Assembly (NCBI GenBank): GCA_023898785.1
Contig: CP060239.1
Span: forward strand, 2,046,001-2,110,000
Source: Rhodospirillales bacterium
Lineage (GTDB): Bacteria; Pseudomonadota; Alphaproteobacteria; Micavibrionales; Micavibrionaceae
Reading direction: 5' to 3'
DNA: 64,000 bases
The notes beneath the pieces are model-generated. The model searched no databases. It was not told the origin of the DNA and was given only the letters and a program-made list of their open reading frames with translations. The position numbers were made by a program, and so were the translations under genes. Within the stretch, counting starts at the first letter, position 1; each line of letters opens with the position of its first letter. This document shows positions 52,601 to 60,412 of the stretch, piece after piece.

Positions 52601-53244
52601 CGGAATGGAGCGGTAAGCTGAATGTCACGGGCACAGCCAAGGAGCTGGAGATTAAAGGTGGCCTGTCTCTGGTGCGCGGCAGGTTTCAGCTTCTTGATAC
52701 GCCTGTGCAGCTTTCAAAGGGCAATGTACGTTTTGCCGGGGATGATCCGGCTAACCCTGACATAGATGTATCGGGTACGATCAAGGGGCGCGATATGGAC
52801 GCCATTCTCAAAATAACAGGTGAGACCAAAGCCCCTGAAATCGGTCTCCAATCCGAACCGCCTCTGCCGGAAGATGAAATTCTGGCCAAAACCCTGTTCG
52901 GCAAGTCGGTCAGTCAGCTTTCGCCTGTGCAAGCCTTACGCATCGCGCAGCTTATGGCTTATCTCTCCGGACGGCAGGAAGCATCTTTTGATCCGCTGAA
53001 TGATATTCGCCGCGCTATTGGTATAGATACGCTCAGTGTCGGCATGGATGATGAGAAAGGTGCAACACTATCTATCGGCAAATACGTCAACGACAGGGTC
53101 TATATTGGGGTCGATCAGGGCACGACACCGGGCAGTTCAGCTGTACGGGCAGAAATTGAAGTCACAGACGATATTGAAGTGGAAACCAAGACAAATTCTA
53201 CCAACGAGAGTAGCGTGGGTGTAAACTGGAAGAAAGATTATTAG
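49645..53244 (+). CDS. tamB: TamB, inner-membrane-anchored bridge protein
   Basis: 1199 residues: an N-terminal anchor (LIWAAGTTLLLATLVILAGA), a very long beta-taco region of repeated short strands, and the C-terminal DUF490 domain (LNVTGTAKELEIKGGLSLVR, LLDTPVQLSKGNVRFAGDDP). It ends in NWKKDY, with a final aromatic as in the family. Forms the lipid-conducting bridge to TamA. Directly adjacent to tamA. Confidence 0.93.
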   Translation: MKRAALKFLIWAAGTTLLLATLVILAGALGLSWLGGSESGRNWIAGQISALASSEDLTVEINGIQTLNSRHVAVSSIALKDQGGAFATLKNVEIDFVAEHLLAGNLHINRIGVKEASLSRLLPEGEEGKATNAFPDIPDLHIESLNIENINLAPEITGKSEMLALDGTLLLSPVLHKNHISLQLEDKNTANLMADITFAPEVDDLKLQASIKDNGQGLLARLSGLPLIDVSLEGAGSLENWEGQLQATTGEAFKTEGQVVLNLKAKQPVLTLAGKTQYEGYKADGDATLTFDHKTEKLDFVFSGDFEEEDYALRGLSLRGQAKPEKTFFGAGHGTVNLSCTGNTQNVVDLETVENIDLLTGAVFEAQGRIKGDQIDITASRIKTDRFNLTATGIVDLESNQTKLATKTDVADLSWLSSDFTGSSTIQAQISGSVEPLDLKAPVQITTQNFKTVWPDVNEALGITPSAKADLSYTDKLGIKNGVLKGAKLKALNFSGTIGDSQTRLNMAMNYFEHDIKMVLNIKGGDLVFDPITITGDLGKLNGNATYNLDQEKVQAALTLKPDNNNTFSAKLSGQSESLSYTGDWRGEGAYPFTFKYEGAIDNQQNTVVKLSKFSGDYGPNRLALKNPAILTFKEGGAEVDNLAFGLNDGMLGAFGKFSAKEFSVTLKANNLPANLNVFPFVFDGRFAGDISLFGPYASPVGKAQFDLKRIAIPGIDEAENRYVDGTLSASYKNHVITAQTDLSGPAELKFKAKVTLPLTISPLVIPFDKPVSGNVNASVDLKALSLLLGLDEHSITGRSTLDVSLSGTLNKPAITGKGNLRNGTYENLLLGTRFKDITGEVTASENRLSLKNLEGRDTNGGIFTGSGHIDFRNIRDPQYQFALETKTLQLVNTDRMGVTASGQLKTAGDMDKAEVKGQVMINQAEYYISQLVSTSSLSSFTIIEENGNGDEGANTQEKQNGPDVMLNIGIEANNNVYVRGPDLETEWSGKLNVTGTAKELEIKGGLSLVRGRFQLLDTPVQLSKGNVRFAGDDPANPDIDVSGTIKGRDMDAILKITGETKAPEIGLQSEPPLPEDEILAKTLFGKSVSQLSPVQALRIAQLMAYLSGRQEASFDPLNDIRRAIGIDTLSVGMDDEKGATLSIGKYVNDRVYIGVDQGTTPGSSAVRAEIEVTDDIEVETKTNSTNESSVGVNWKKDY

Positions 53245-53431
53245 GGATATGTGGGTGCGTGCCGAAAACGTTTTTGCGGCAATTGTCGAAACGCGTTATT
53301 TTTTTGCCGCGCAGAAAATCATCGTCGAGCGCAGGCTCACCTGCTTCTACCACCACCCCGTAATGTCTGAAAATTCCATATAATGGAACATAGACCACAT
53401 CACCTACTTGAAAGTTATATTGATTTATCAT
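53198..53431 (-). pseudogene. Fragment of an LRAT/NlpC-like gene
   Basis: Starts with VGDVVYVPLYGIFRHYGVVV, the N-terminal strand-His motif of LRAT-type papain-fold proteins (GDxVxV...HxGVYV). After about residue 35 the pattern is lost and the frame runs into the antisense of tamB. The catalytic Cys region is absent, so it looks like a truncated gene. Confidence 0.4.
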
Positions 53432-53496
53432 TTGACGTTTGGCCTTACCTGTTGTATTTTAAAGTATATATTCAAAATACGCATAAATGAGAAATA

Positions 53497-53850
53497 ATGC
53501 AACCAGAAACTTCATATCCTGCGATAATAGGCCGCATTCTTGAGCACCATAGGAAAGAAGCTGGCTATGATCAGGGGGATATTGCAGAGGCTTTAGGGCT
53601 TACGCAATCTGCTTGGTCACGAATTGAGCGAGGACAATCAGGTCTATCGTTAGAATATCTTGTTAGGTTCAGCGAAATAATAAAAACCGAGCCCCATAAA
53701 ATTGTTGAAGATGCGGATTATGCTTCCAAAAGAATTAAAGCTGATGGGGTTATGGTTCACCCGCATGTAATCACGAATACCGATAAGGTCGTTGCGGCTT
53801 TAAGCTTAGCTGCGTTGGGTATGATGATTTTTGCGATATTGAAAAAATGA
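53497..53850 (+). CDS. XRE-family regulator with C-terminal membrane helix
   Basis: 117 residues. HTH at about 10-65 (ILEHHRKEAGYDQGDIAEAL, GLTQSAWSRIERGQSGL); the last ~20 residues (VVAALSLAALGMMIFAILKK) form a membrane helix. A membrane-tethered HTH protein is unusual; it could be a regulator held at the membrane. Followed by the serine recombinase remnant. Confidence 0.7.
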   Translation: MQPETSYPAIIGRILEHHRKEAGYDQGDIAEALGLTQSAWSRIERGQSGLSLEYLVRFSEIIKTEPHKIVEDADYASKRIKADGVMVHPHVITNTDKVVAALSLAALGMMIFAILKK

Positions 53851-53860
53851 GGGCATAAAA

Positions 53861-54211
53861 ATGAAAGCTGTAATACTCGCAAGAATATCAAGCAAAGAGC
53901 AACGGGATGGACATTCGCTTGATGCCCAGATTAAAAACCTGAAGCTACCCCTATCTATTCCGAGGGTTGATTAAATGCGCTGTATCAGGCCGACAAGTCA
54001 CCTGTGACCTTAAAAAGGGCAAATCGTCTATTTGATTGTTAGAGACCCAGAGAACCATAAAAAGAAGCTGTGGATCAAAGAGCGCGATGTTCTGGAGCAG
54101 ATAGAAGCTGTCTTTGCCTCTATTCAGGTTCCCAAAGCTTATCTATTTGCGGGGTTAACCGGGAATTGCATGCTTAAGCGTTTTTTGTCGCTGATGCCCT
54201 ATAATCGGTAG
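53861..54211 (+). pseudogene. Serine recombinase gene remnant, N-terminal and central pieces
   Basis: ATG 53861 begins MKAVILARISSKEQRDGHSL then DAQIKNLK, the catalytic-domain start of a large serine recombinase (Ser in ARISS). A stop follows at 53972. From about 54028 a second piece reads VRDPENHKKKLWIKERDVLE, then QIEAVFASIQVP, the zinc-ribbon/linker region. Most of the gene between is deleted. The C-terminal pieces at 18.3 and 24.7 kb belong to the same type of enzyme. Confidence 0.7.
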
Positions 54212-54214
54212 TTT

Positions 54215-54682
54215 TTAACCTCGGCCACGGTAATTCGGTACATCCTGGGCGGGAATCCAGATATCTTTTGGCTCTTCACCGGTCTGATAGAAAATATCAA
54301 TCGGGATGCCTCCGCGTGGGTACCAATAACCACCGAGGCGCAGCCATTTTGCTTGTGTTGTTTCCTGGAGGCGTTTGGCAATTGAGATCGTGCAGGCCTC
54401 ATGGAAATCACCGTGATTGCGGTAAGATGTTAGGAACAGTTTGAGGGATTTGCTCTCGACCAGCCAGTCGCCTGGCACGTAATCGAGCACGAGATGGGCA
54501 AAGTCGGGCTGACCGGTGAGTGGGCAGATCGATGTGAATTCGGGCGCTGTGAAACGCACGGCATAGCCAACGTCTTTGTGCGGGTTGGGAACGCGCTCAA
54601 GCACTGCTTTATCGGGGCTGACGGGGATTTTGCTTTCACCACCGAGTTGAGTGAGGTTTTGGTAAATAGTTTTATCGGTCAT
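54215..54682 (-). CDS. queF: PreQ0 reductase (NADPH-dependent 7-cyano-7-deazaguanine reductase)
   Basis: Reduces preQ0 to preQ1 in queuosine synthesis. 155 residues, the short single-domain QueF type. Active-site Cys in SICPLTGQPDFA; QueF motif ESKSLKLFLTSYRNHGDFHE. Last gene of queC-D-E-F, three bases after queE. Confidence 0.94.
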   Translation of the reverse strand: MTDKTIYQNLTQLGGESKIPVSPDKAVLERVPNPHKDVGYAVRFTAPEFTSICPLTGQPDFAHLVLDYVPGDWLVESKSLKLFLTSYRNHGDFHEACTISIAKRLQETTQAKWLRLGGYWYPRGGIPIDIFYQTGEEPKDIWIPAQDVPNYRGRG

Positions 54683-54685
54683 GGT

Positions 54686-55390
54686 TTAAACTCCTCGTTT
54701 ATTGCCCCAGAGCATGACATGCAGTTGGGGCAGGACGTGCGCGTTGGTATTATCATTCGTGACTTTTTCAGCCAGCCATTCAAGGCGGGCGTTCAGGCCT
54801 GGCAGGTCGGCGGGGCCTTCGGTTTTGTGATTTCCGGGTTGAAGGTAAAGCGGTAAATCGGGATAGTGTGCGGCAGCCTCTTTAGCGTAGGCGTAATCAA
54901 TTTCATCAAAAATGACTATTTTGAGAGCGATTTGCGGTTTATTGCTGGCAGCTTTCAGGCATTCATCAAACTTGTCCCAGTTGGTGTCATGGCCGCTGGA
55001 GGGGGGTTTGGGGGATAGGGTCAGGACGTCGAGATCGGTGAACCAGTTCTGGGCGATTGTTCCTTGGGTTTCCATGGCAAAGCGGTAGCCTTGTTCATGG
55101 CCGAGAGTGATGAGTGGGTCGAGTGGCTGGATGGCCGGGTTACCACCAGAGAGCGTGACCATCATAGGCTGGTCTTCGCTCAGACGTGTAATTTCATTCA
55201 TGATCTCTTTGGCGTTCATGGGCTTCCAGTCATGGCGATAAACGCTGTCAACTGCGTGAAGCGTGTCGCACCATGTGCAGCGGTAATCGCAACCGCCGGT
55301 GCGCACAAAGACGGTTGGCTGACCAATAAGCGCGCCTTCGCCCTGGATTGTCGGGCCGAAAATTTCGCTTATTCTAATGTTTTCGTTCAT
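54686..55390 (-). CDS. queE: 7-carboxy-7-deazaguanine synthase (radical SAM)
   Basis: Converts carboxytetrahydropterin to CDG. Radical SAM cysteines in GGCDYRCTWCDT; substrate-binding start EIFGPTIQGEGALIGQP. ATG 55390 gives MNENIRISEIFG as expected for the family. An in-frame ATG at 55441 would add 17 residues encoded by palindromic repeat copy 3 and is less likely. 234 residues. Confidence 0.93.
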   Translation of the reverse strand: MNENIRISEIFGPTIQGEGALIGQPTVFVRTGGCDYRCTWCDTLHAVDSVYRHDWKPMNAKEIMNEITRLSEDQPMMVTLSGGNPAIQPLDPLITLGHEQGYRFAMETQGTIAQNWFTDLDVLTLSPKPPSSGHDTNWDKFDECLKAASNKPQIALKIVIFDEIDYAYAKEAAAHYPDLPLYLQPGNHKTEGPADLPGLNARLEWLAEKVTNDNTNAHVLPQLHVMLWGNKRGV

Positions 55391-55402
55391 TGTTCTTACT
55401 CT

Positions 55403-55479
55403 GTTATTGCGAGGAGGCTGAAAGCCGATGCGGCAATCCATCTACGGAGTTGGATTGCTTCGCTGGCGCTCGCAATGAC
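55403..55479. repeat. Palindromic repeat, copy 3 (between queD and queE)
   Basis: About 77 bases with ends GTTATTGCGAG / CTCGCAATGAC, inverted with one mismatch. It belongs to the same family as copies 1 and 2 and encodes DCRIGFQPPRNN in the queE frame, but contains a stop in that frame. It lies in the gap between queE and queD. Confidence 0.82.
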
Positions 55480-55493
55480 GGTTAAATAGTTTT

Positions 55494-55850
55494 TCATGAG
55501 CGGTATTCCGCGCTGGTTTTTGGGGTTTCCTTTACGCGCACGGCGGAGACTTCCGGCCATTTATCTTTGCACCAGTCATAGAAATGTTTAGCGATCCTTT
55601 CGGCGGTGGTGTTGTTTTCACTCAGCACGTCGTTGAGGTGGCGGTGGTCGATTTCTTCATCGATGTATTTTTTGAGTGCATCAAGTTCGCGGTAATCATG
55701 GACAAATCCGGTGGAATTCAACTTCTCACTTTGTAATTCGACTTCGACAACATAGTTGTGTCCGTGCAAACGTGCGCAAGGGTGATCATCTGCAAGACCG
55801 TGTAAAATATGAGAGGCGGAGAAGTGGTATTCTTTTGATATTGTGTACAT
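55494..55850 (-). CDS. queD: 6-carboxy-5,6,7,8-tetrahydropterin synthase
   Basis: Second step of the preQ0 pathway from GTP. 118 residues; zinc histidines in EYHFSASHILHG and RLHGHNYVVE, and DEEIDHRHLND. The start MYTISKEYHF at 55850 shares a base with the queC stop (TGATG), so the two are coupled; a further upstream ATG would lie inside queC. Confidence 0.93.
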   Translation of the reverse strand: MYTISKEYHFSASHILHGLADDHPCARLHGHNYVVEVELQSEKLNSTGFVHDYRELDALKKYIDEEIDHRHLNDVLSENNTTAERIAKHFYDWCKDKWPEVSAVRVKETPKTSAEYRS

Positions 55851-56557
55851 CAGGCGCCACTTTCTTTTTTGATGCGACACGTTTCGATCCAAAAATCCGG
55901 GTCTTCATATCCTGTAGGGTCATTAATGCCCGCGATGTTAAAAGCCTCCTGGCGCTCAACGCAAGTTCCGCAGCGGCCACAGTGAATTTTTCCGCCTTTA
56001 TAACAAGACCATGTTTCGATAAACGGAACGCCGAGCCGTGTACCTTCGGCGACAATATCGGCTTTGGTTTTGTCAAGAAAAGGTGTGTAAAGTTCAATGT
56101 TTGAGACTCCTGCAAGAGCTTCATTTTGCATGGCGGCGAAGGCTTTGATAAAGCTGGGGCGGCAATCAGGATAGATGAAATGATCGCCGCCATGCACGGC
56201 GGTGGCAACGGCGTCATCCTTGTTTGCCGAGGCGATGCCATAGGCGATGGTGAGCATGATGGCATTGCGGTTGGGGACAATGGTGATCTTCATTGAGTTT
56301 TCCGCATAATGTCCGTCAGGAACGGTAACATCGTCGGTCAGGGCTGATCCGGTAAGCGCAGCGCCGACAGCGGAAATGTCGATGATGTGATGAGGCACAC
56401 CCAGAGCACGCGCGTGATGCGCGGCGCATTTCAGTTCTTTTTTATGGCGCTGGCCGTAATCGAACGAAATTAAACGGGTGAGGGTACGCTGTTTAGCCGT
56501 TTTATAAGCCAAAGTGATGGAATCGAGCCCGCCGGAGCAGATTACGGCTGTTTTCAT
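55850..56557 (-). CDS. queC: 7-cyano-7-deazaguanine synthase (PreQ0 synthetase)
   Basis: ATP-dependent conversion of CDG to preQ0. PP-loop SGGLDSITLAYK near the N-terminus; zinc cluster GGKIHCGRCGTCVERQEAF near the C-terminus. 235 residues. First gene of the queuosine block; no preQ1 riboswitch consensus seen upstream. Confidence 0.95.
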   Translation of the reverse strand: MKTAVICSGGLDSITLAYKTAKQRTLTRLISFDYGQRHKKELKCAAHHARALGVPHHIIDISAVGAALTGSALTDDVTVPDGHYAENSMKITIVPNRNAIMLTIAYGIASANKDDAVATAVHGGDHFIYPDCRPSFIKAFAAMQNEALAGVSNIELYTPFLDKTKADIVAEGTRLGVPFIETWSCYKGGKIHCGRCGTCVERQEAFNIAGINDPTGYEDPDFWIETCRIKKESGA

Positions 56558-56707
56558 ATTATTAAGTCCTTGTTTTGTTTAACCGGGTAGGAAATCTTCG
56601 ACCGGTGGGCGGCTTATAGCACTTCAATCTGGAAAAGGGAAGAGAAAGCCTGGAAATTTTGTTGATGCTTATTGATAAATTTCTATAAAGCTTTAAAGTC
56701 CTTTTTT

Positions 56708-56872
56708 ATGAATGTAGTTGTTGATAGTGAAAAACGTAGAAGCGTTTTTTCTTTTTTAAAAAAACCTGGCAAGCAGGTTTTTTGGCTTTGGATCGTCTAT
56801 CAGACTATCAAGGGGACGTTGACGCTGTCTTTGATCTGGATTCCTTTATTCTGGCTTTGGATGAATTCCTAA
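56708..56872 (+). CDS. Small membrane protein, 54 aa
   Basis: Starts MNVVVDSEKRRSVFSFLKKP, then aromatic-rich hydrophobic segments (VFWLWIVYQTIKG, LTLSLIWIPLFWLWM). Codons look coding, and it ends beside the convergent formyltransferase gene. Family not recognised; a TTG at 56672 would extend it by 12 residues. Confidence 0.5.
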   Translation: MNVVVDSEKRRSVFSFLKKPGKQVFWLWIVYQTIKGTLTLSLIWIPLFWLWMNS

Positions 56873-56874
56873 AT

Positions 56875-57717
56875 CTATTCTATACGTGCAGGCTGATAAT
56901 CTTTCAGGCAGACAAAGCCGTTTTGTGCGGCAACAAGCGTTTCGCGGCTGAGGCGTGCGGCAATAGTGCCGGGCGGCAATGCGTGATCTTCTTTCCAGAC
57001 ATCCAGATTGTAAACCACCCAGAGCTGCTCATCAAAGCTGGCAAGACTGCCGAAGTTACCGAAGGCGCGGGCGGTGCGCGCGATGTTTTCAATACTTTCG
57101 TTCCAGTTCAGAAGGCGATCATGATCGCTAGGGGGCTTTATTGTGGTTGCTTTGTTTTCATCCTGTACAGAGGCGTTATTCCACAATTCAGGTAGGTTTG
57201 TGAAAAGATTACTTACCAGTTCAGGTGCGCGCAGGGCGATTTTGGCGCTGTAGGTTTCGACGCTTTCATTTGGGGAAAGATTGACCTTTTCTTGTAAGAG
57301 AATATCACCGGCATCAAAGTCTTGCGTCATTTTATGGGCGGTCAGTCCGGCGGCATCGATCATGTTTTCCAGGATGATGCGCGGGATGGGCATAAGGCCA
57401 CGGGCTTTGGGCAAATATGTTGGATGCAGGTTTACAGCGTAGGCGCGGGCCGGATCGATGGGCGGGATTTTGTAGGGGTAGCCAGCGGCAAAGAAAAGCT
57501 CGACGCCTTTATCAAGAAAGGGATTGAGGTGGAAATCTTCGGCTTTTGAGATAATGAACGGAACGTTTCGTTTCTGAGCGAGGGCCTGGCATTGCCGATT
57601 AAAATTGAAAATATTGTCGCATTCGAAGCTGAAAATACCGGTGAGTTCGTGACCTTCATCCAAGGCTCTTTGGATGGCAGGCAGCATAAAATCATAACCG
57701 AAATACACAAATTTCAT
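56875..57717 (-). CDS. Formyltransferase-fold protein (Fmt-like)
   Basis: 280 residues. The formyl-transferase signature is present: NLHPTYLPKARG with catalytic Asn and His, and the Asp in DFDAGDILLQ. The C-terminal subdomain (RLLNWNESIENIARTARAFG) is Fmt_C-like. It is shorter than typical methionyl-tRNA formyltransferase and starts MKFVYFGYDFM, so another formyl acceptor, such as a sugar amine, is possible. Confidence 0.78.
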   Translation of the reverse strand: MKFVYFGYDFMLPAIQRALDEGHELTGIFSFECDNIFNFNRQCQALAQKRNVPFIISKAEDFHLNPFLDKGVELFFAAGYPYKIPPIDPARAYAVNLHPTYLPKARGLMPIPRIILENMIDAAGLTAHKMTQDFDAGDILLQEKVNLSPNESVETYSAKIALRAPELVSNLFTNLPELWNNASVQDENKATTIKPPSDHDRLLNWNESIENIARTARAFGNFGSLASFDEQLWVVYNLDVWKEDHALPPGTIAARLSRETLVAAQNGFVCLKDYQPARIE

Positions 57718-57774
57718 GCTATGAGTATTGATGATGCCCGGGGATGTTACAAGCTTGATTTACAGGTCTTGACC

Positions 57775-58188
57775 CTAGGCTTTGTCATCAAAGAGGCGGA
57801 AGAGTTCTTCACTGAGCTCGGAGGCGGCTTCAATGGTTTTGATGTTGGCTTTGTATTGAATCTTTGCCAGATTGAGATTGACTGCTTCTTCGGCCAGATC
57901 AACATTAGGCATACCGATGAGGCCTTCGTTATTGGCAAATGGTGAATCCGGGGCATAGGCCGGGACGAAGGGATCGTTTTTGGGTACGAATGTGCTGGTC
58001 ACCCCTTGGCCATTGCCTTCATTATCTGTTTGCGCGGTTTGCTGCGCGCGCAGAGGTGTATAGGGCATTTGCTCGCCTTCTTCCAGCGAGCCGGTGGTTT
58101 GCAAATTGGCAATATTGGACGCGCTGGCGGTGAGTTGTTTATTCGCCGCCGCTAAACCGGAAAGTGCAATGTTAATTGGTCCAATCAT
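57775..58188 (-). CDS. FlgC-like flagellar rod protein
   Basis: 137 residues. N-terminal rod motif IALSGLAAANKQLTASASNI, ANLQTTGS; C-terminal rod helix EEAVNLNLAKIQYKANIKTI. Length and ends fit FlgC/FlgB-type rod proteins, which have no signal peptide and leave through the flagellar export system. No other flagellar gene is in the window. Confidence 0.75.
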   Translation of the reverse strand: MIGPINIALSGLAAANKQLTASASNIANLQTTGSLEEGEQMPYTPLRAQQTAQTDNEGNGQGVTSTFVPKNDPFVPAYAPDSPFANNEGLIGMPNVDLAEEAVNLNLAKIQYKANIKTIEAASELSEELFRLFDDKA

Positions 58189-58289
58189 ATCTAGTATTAT
58201 AGCATGAAAAACGTTAAAATCGTCTTGAAATCCAGCATTTTTGCTGTTTTCCTGCCGTTTTATATGCCTCTTAATATGAAGGATGAATT

Positions 58290-58793
58290 ATGCGTTTTAT
58301 AAAGGTTTTTCAACTTGTTATGTTTTTTTTGCTTGGCGTATCGGTTAATGCCGGGATGGGCTTTGCACGTGATTCTATTTGGGGGGCGCCGCAAGATTAT
58401 ACTGTGCGTCCGTTCTTGGAAGAAGCTAAATTGCCGCATAATTCACGCTGGGCTGATGATGAATGGAGTCCGCAGGATTGGATTGATTCGCGTGGCGGTA
58501 GTGTTGTCGCGGTCGTTGATGGTTTTTATAGGGCCGATATTGTGGTTGATCAATATGTTGATGATGATGTGCCTGTACTTGAAGTTGGGCAGGGGTTTCT
58601 GGACCTGGGCGCGCAGGACCAGCGCCGCGTTGTTGCCTTTATGGATGAGGTGTTTGGTGTTACAAAATTTGCAACGCCGGGTATTATTCTTGTTCTTTTT
58701 CATCGTCAGGATAAAAGCTGGCTTCATGGCTTGATAGAAGGCGATACTGAGCGGATTGGGGTTTTTGATGCTAATGGTTTGCAGTTACAGTAA
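58290..58793 (+). CDS. Secreted hypothetical protein
   Basis: 167 residues with a signal peptide (VFQLVMFFLLGVSVNAGMGF, likely cut at AR-DS). The mature part is acidic, with VVDGFYRADIVVDQYVDDDV and RRVVAFMDEVFGVTKFATPG. No domain recognised. It is followed by an IS200 element 15-30 bases downstream. Confidence 0.65.
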   Translation: MRFIKVFQLVMFFLLGVSVNAGMGFARDSIWGAPQDYTVRPFLEEAKLPHNSRWADDEWSPQDWIDSRGGSVVAVVDGFYRADIVVDQYVDDDVPVLEVGQGFLDLGAQDQRRVVAFMDEVFGVTKFATPGIILVLFHRQDKSWLHGLIEGDTERIGVFDANGLQLQ

Positions 58794-58805
58794 GAATTCC
58801 TAATT

Positions 58806-59330
58806 TATAGGCACGTAAAAACCAAGGGGCTTGCCCCGTGGATGGAGTGCGTCCAGTATCTTCTTCATGCGATTAAGGAAGCAAGGCCACTGTGCGTACA
58901 AATGCGAATACCATCTGGTTTTGACCAGCAAGTACCGGCGTAAAATTTTCAATGAAGGATCATTTGCCTATCTGCGGGAATTGATAACGAGTTTTCATGA
59001 GATGTTGCCTGAGGTTGAAGTGTTGGAGATCAATCACGATGTTGATTATGTGCACCTGCTGTTATCAATTCCCCCCAAGATGCGTGTCAGTGATGTGGTG
59101 CGAACGTTCAAATCATACACAGGCCGTCTTATGAAGAAAAGGTTTGAGTATATGCGCAAAGCATATTGGGGCGCAGATGGCATATGGTCCGACGGTTATT
59201 TTGTCAGCACAGTGGGCATCGGTGAGAGTGTTATTAAGCGCTATATTCAAAACCAGGGAGAAGAAGATACTGGACAAGCGCAGCTTGAACTAAAGTGATA
59301 CCACGGGCCTTGGCCCGTGGAGTTTCACAG
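58806..59330 (+). mobile_element. IS200-family insertion sequence
   Basis: Bounded by subterminal palindromes: left CCAAGGGGCTTGCCCCGTGG (58822-58841), right CCACGGGCCTTGGCCCGTGG (59301-59320), with a shared right terminus TTCACAG. Single tnpA and no tnpB. The exact left boundary is uncertain by about 10 bases. It inserted at the 3' end of the EamA gene. Confidence 0.85.
58867..59298 (+). CDS. tnpA: IS200-type TnpA (Y1 single-strand transposase)
   Basis: 143 residues from ATG 58867. Family core: CAYKCEYHLVLTSKYRRKIF and IPPKMRVSDVVRTFKSYTGR, with the catalytic Tyr probably in VIKRYIQNQGEED. The HUH motif reads DYVHLLLS, i.e. Tyr in place of the usual first His. Confidence 0.9.
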   Translation: MRLRKQGHCAYKCEYHLVLTSKYRRKIFNEGSFAYLRELITSFHEMLPEVEVLEINHDVDYVHLLLSIPPKMRVSDVVRTFKSYTGRLMKKRFEYMRKAYWGADGIWSDGYFVSTVGIGESVIKRYIQNQGEEDTGQAQLELK

Positions 59331-60239
59331 TTTTTTGTGTTCCCGGTGAAGGATATAGAGGTTGGAGGCGATGATGATGGCGGTGCCGATGAAGACCGGC
59401 CAGCCTGGGGCGATGTGCCAGATCCATATATCAAAGCCTGTGGCCCAGATGAGGCCTGTATAGTTAAAGGGCCCGAGCAATGAGGCTGGCGCACGCTGGA
59501 AAGCCAGTGTGAGGAACAGTTGGCCGAGGCCGCCGCTGATGCCTATGCCGAGCATAACAAATGCGGATTCTGGGGTGGGTGTAGTCGCCACCCAGGGCAT
59601 GAACAGGCCCGGTACAATCACGCCGCCGACGAAGAAATAAAAGGTTATTGTGAAGGCGTTTTGGCTTTTGAGGGCGCGTAGTAGGACCTGCATGCAGCCG
59701 TGGCAAGTGGCTGCACCTAGAGCCATGGTAACGCCAATGGCCGTGACATTGGGTGAAGGCTGGGCGACGATTATCACGCCTGTCAAGCCAATGGCGACAG
59801 CGATCCAGCGGTGGATGCCGATATATTCTTTGAGGAAGAAATGGGCGAGTACGGGAATAAGCAGTGTGGACATGAAAAACAGCACTGTGGCGTTGGCCAT
59901 CGGTAATTCCTGCACGGCGGCGAAGGTCAGGTAGAGTCCAATGGTGCCGATTGTTACGCGCAGCGCTAGTGTGAAAGGCTGGCCGGTTTTGAGCAGGTGG
60001 TATTTGTGCGTTATTACAATATAGGCGCAGCACGGTATGATTGCCAGCAGGTTCCGATAAAAGACGATCTCCATGACGTGGTGCTGGCCGGTGAGCAGCT
60101 TATTCATTGCGCTCATGACCGTGAAGCAGAAAAAGGCCGTGCAGGCGAAAGCGACGCCGTGCAGGATTTTATCCTGATGAGGCGGGATTTTGGTCTTGGT
60201 TGGTTTTGCGTCATTCATTGTGCGTGTGCTTTTCATCAA
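59325..60239 (-). CDS. EamA-family (DMT) transporter
   Basis: 304 residues with ten predicted membrane helices in two EamA repeats (e.g. HRWIAVAIGLTGVIIVAQPS). Exporter of small metabolites; substrate unknown. The last codon and TGA appear to lie inside the IS200 right end (TTCACAG), so the native C-terminus was slightly longer or different. Confidence 0.85.
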   Translation of the reverse strand: MMKSTRTMNDAKPTKTKIPPHQDKILHGVAFACTAFFCFTVMSAMNKLLTGQHHVMEIVFYRNLLAIIPCCAYIVITHKYHLLKTGQPFTLALRVTIGTIGLYLTFAAVQELPMANATVLFFMSTLLIPVLAHFFLKEYIGIHRWIAVAIGLTGVIIVAQPSPNVTAIGVTMALGAATCHGCMQVLLRALKSQNAFTITFYFFVGGVIVPGLFMPWVATTPTPESAFVMLGIGISGGLGQLFLTLAFQRAPASLLGPFNYTGLIWATGFDIWIWHIAPGWPVFIGTAIIIASNLYILHREHKKL

Positions 60240-60280
60240 AAAAAGGGCCGCGAAAATATCGCACCCCTTTAAATTTTTTT

Positions 60281-60412
60281 ACACTGTCATTCCGATGGAT
60301 GCCGGAATCTTTTGTTTTTTTGTATAAGATCCCGTTTGTTTATGTTCGACCTGCGGTCTCACCAACGGGATGACGGTTTGGCTACAGCGCGCTGCGCTTG
60401 CCAAGCAAACCG
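60281..60412. repeat. Inverted-repeat intergenic element downstream of ilvC
   Basis: GTCATTCC... and ...GGGATGAC form inverted ends around 60285-60374, followed by a long hairpin, GACGGTTTGGC ... GCCAAGCAAACCGTC (60372-60414), that reaches the ilvC stop. No T run on the ilvC side, so a terminator role is uncertain. No gene is seen in this stretch. Confidence 0.45.

Noticed and set aside
56558..56670. preQ1 riboswitch upstream of queC
   Set aside because: I looked for the short preQ1-I consensus on the minus strand and found no matching loop or pseudoknot sequence.
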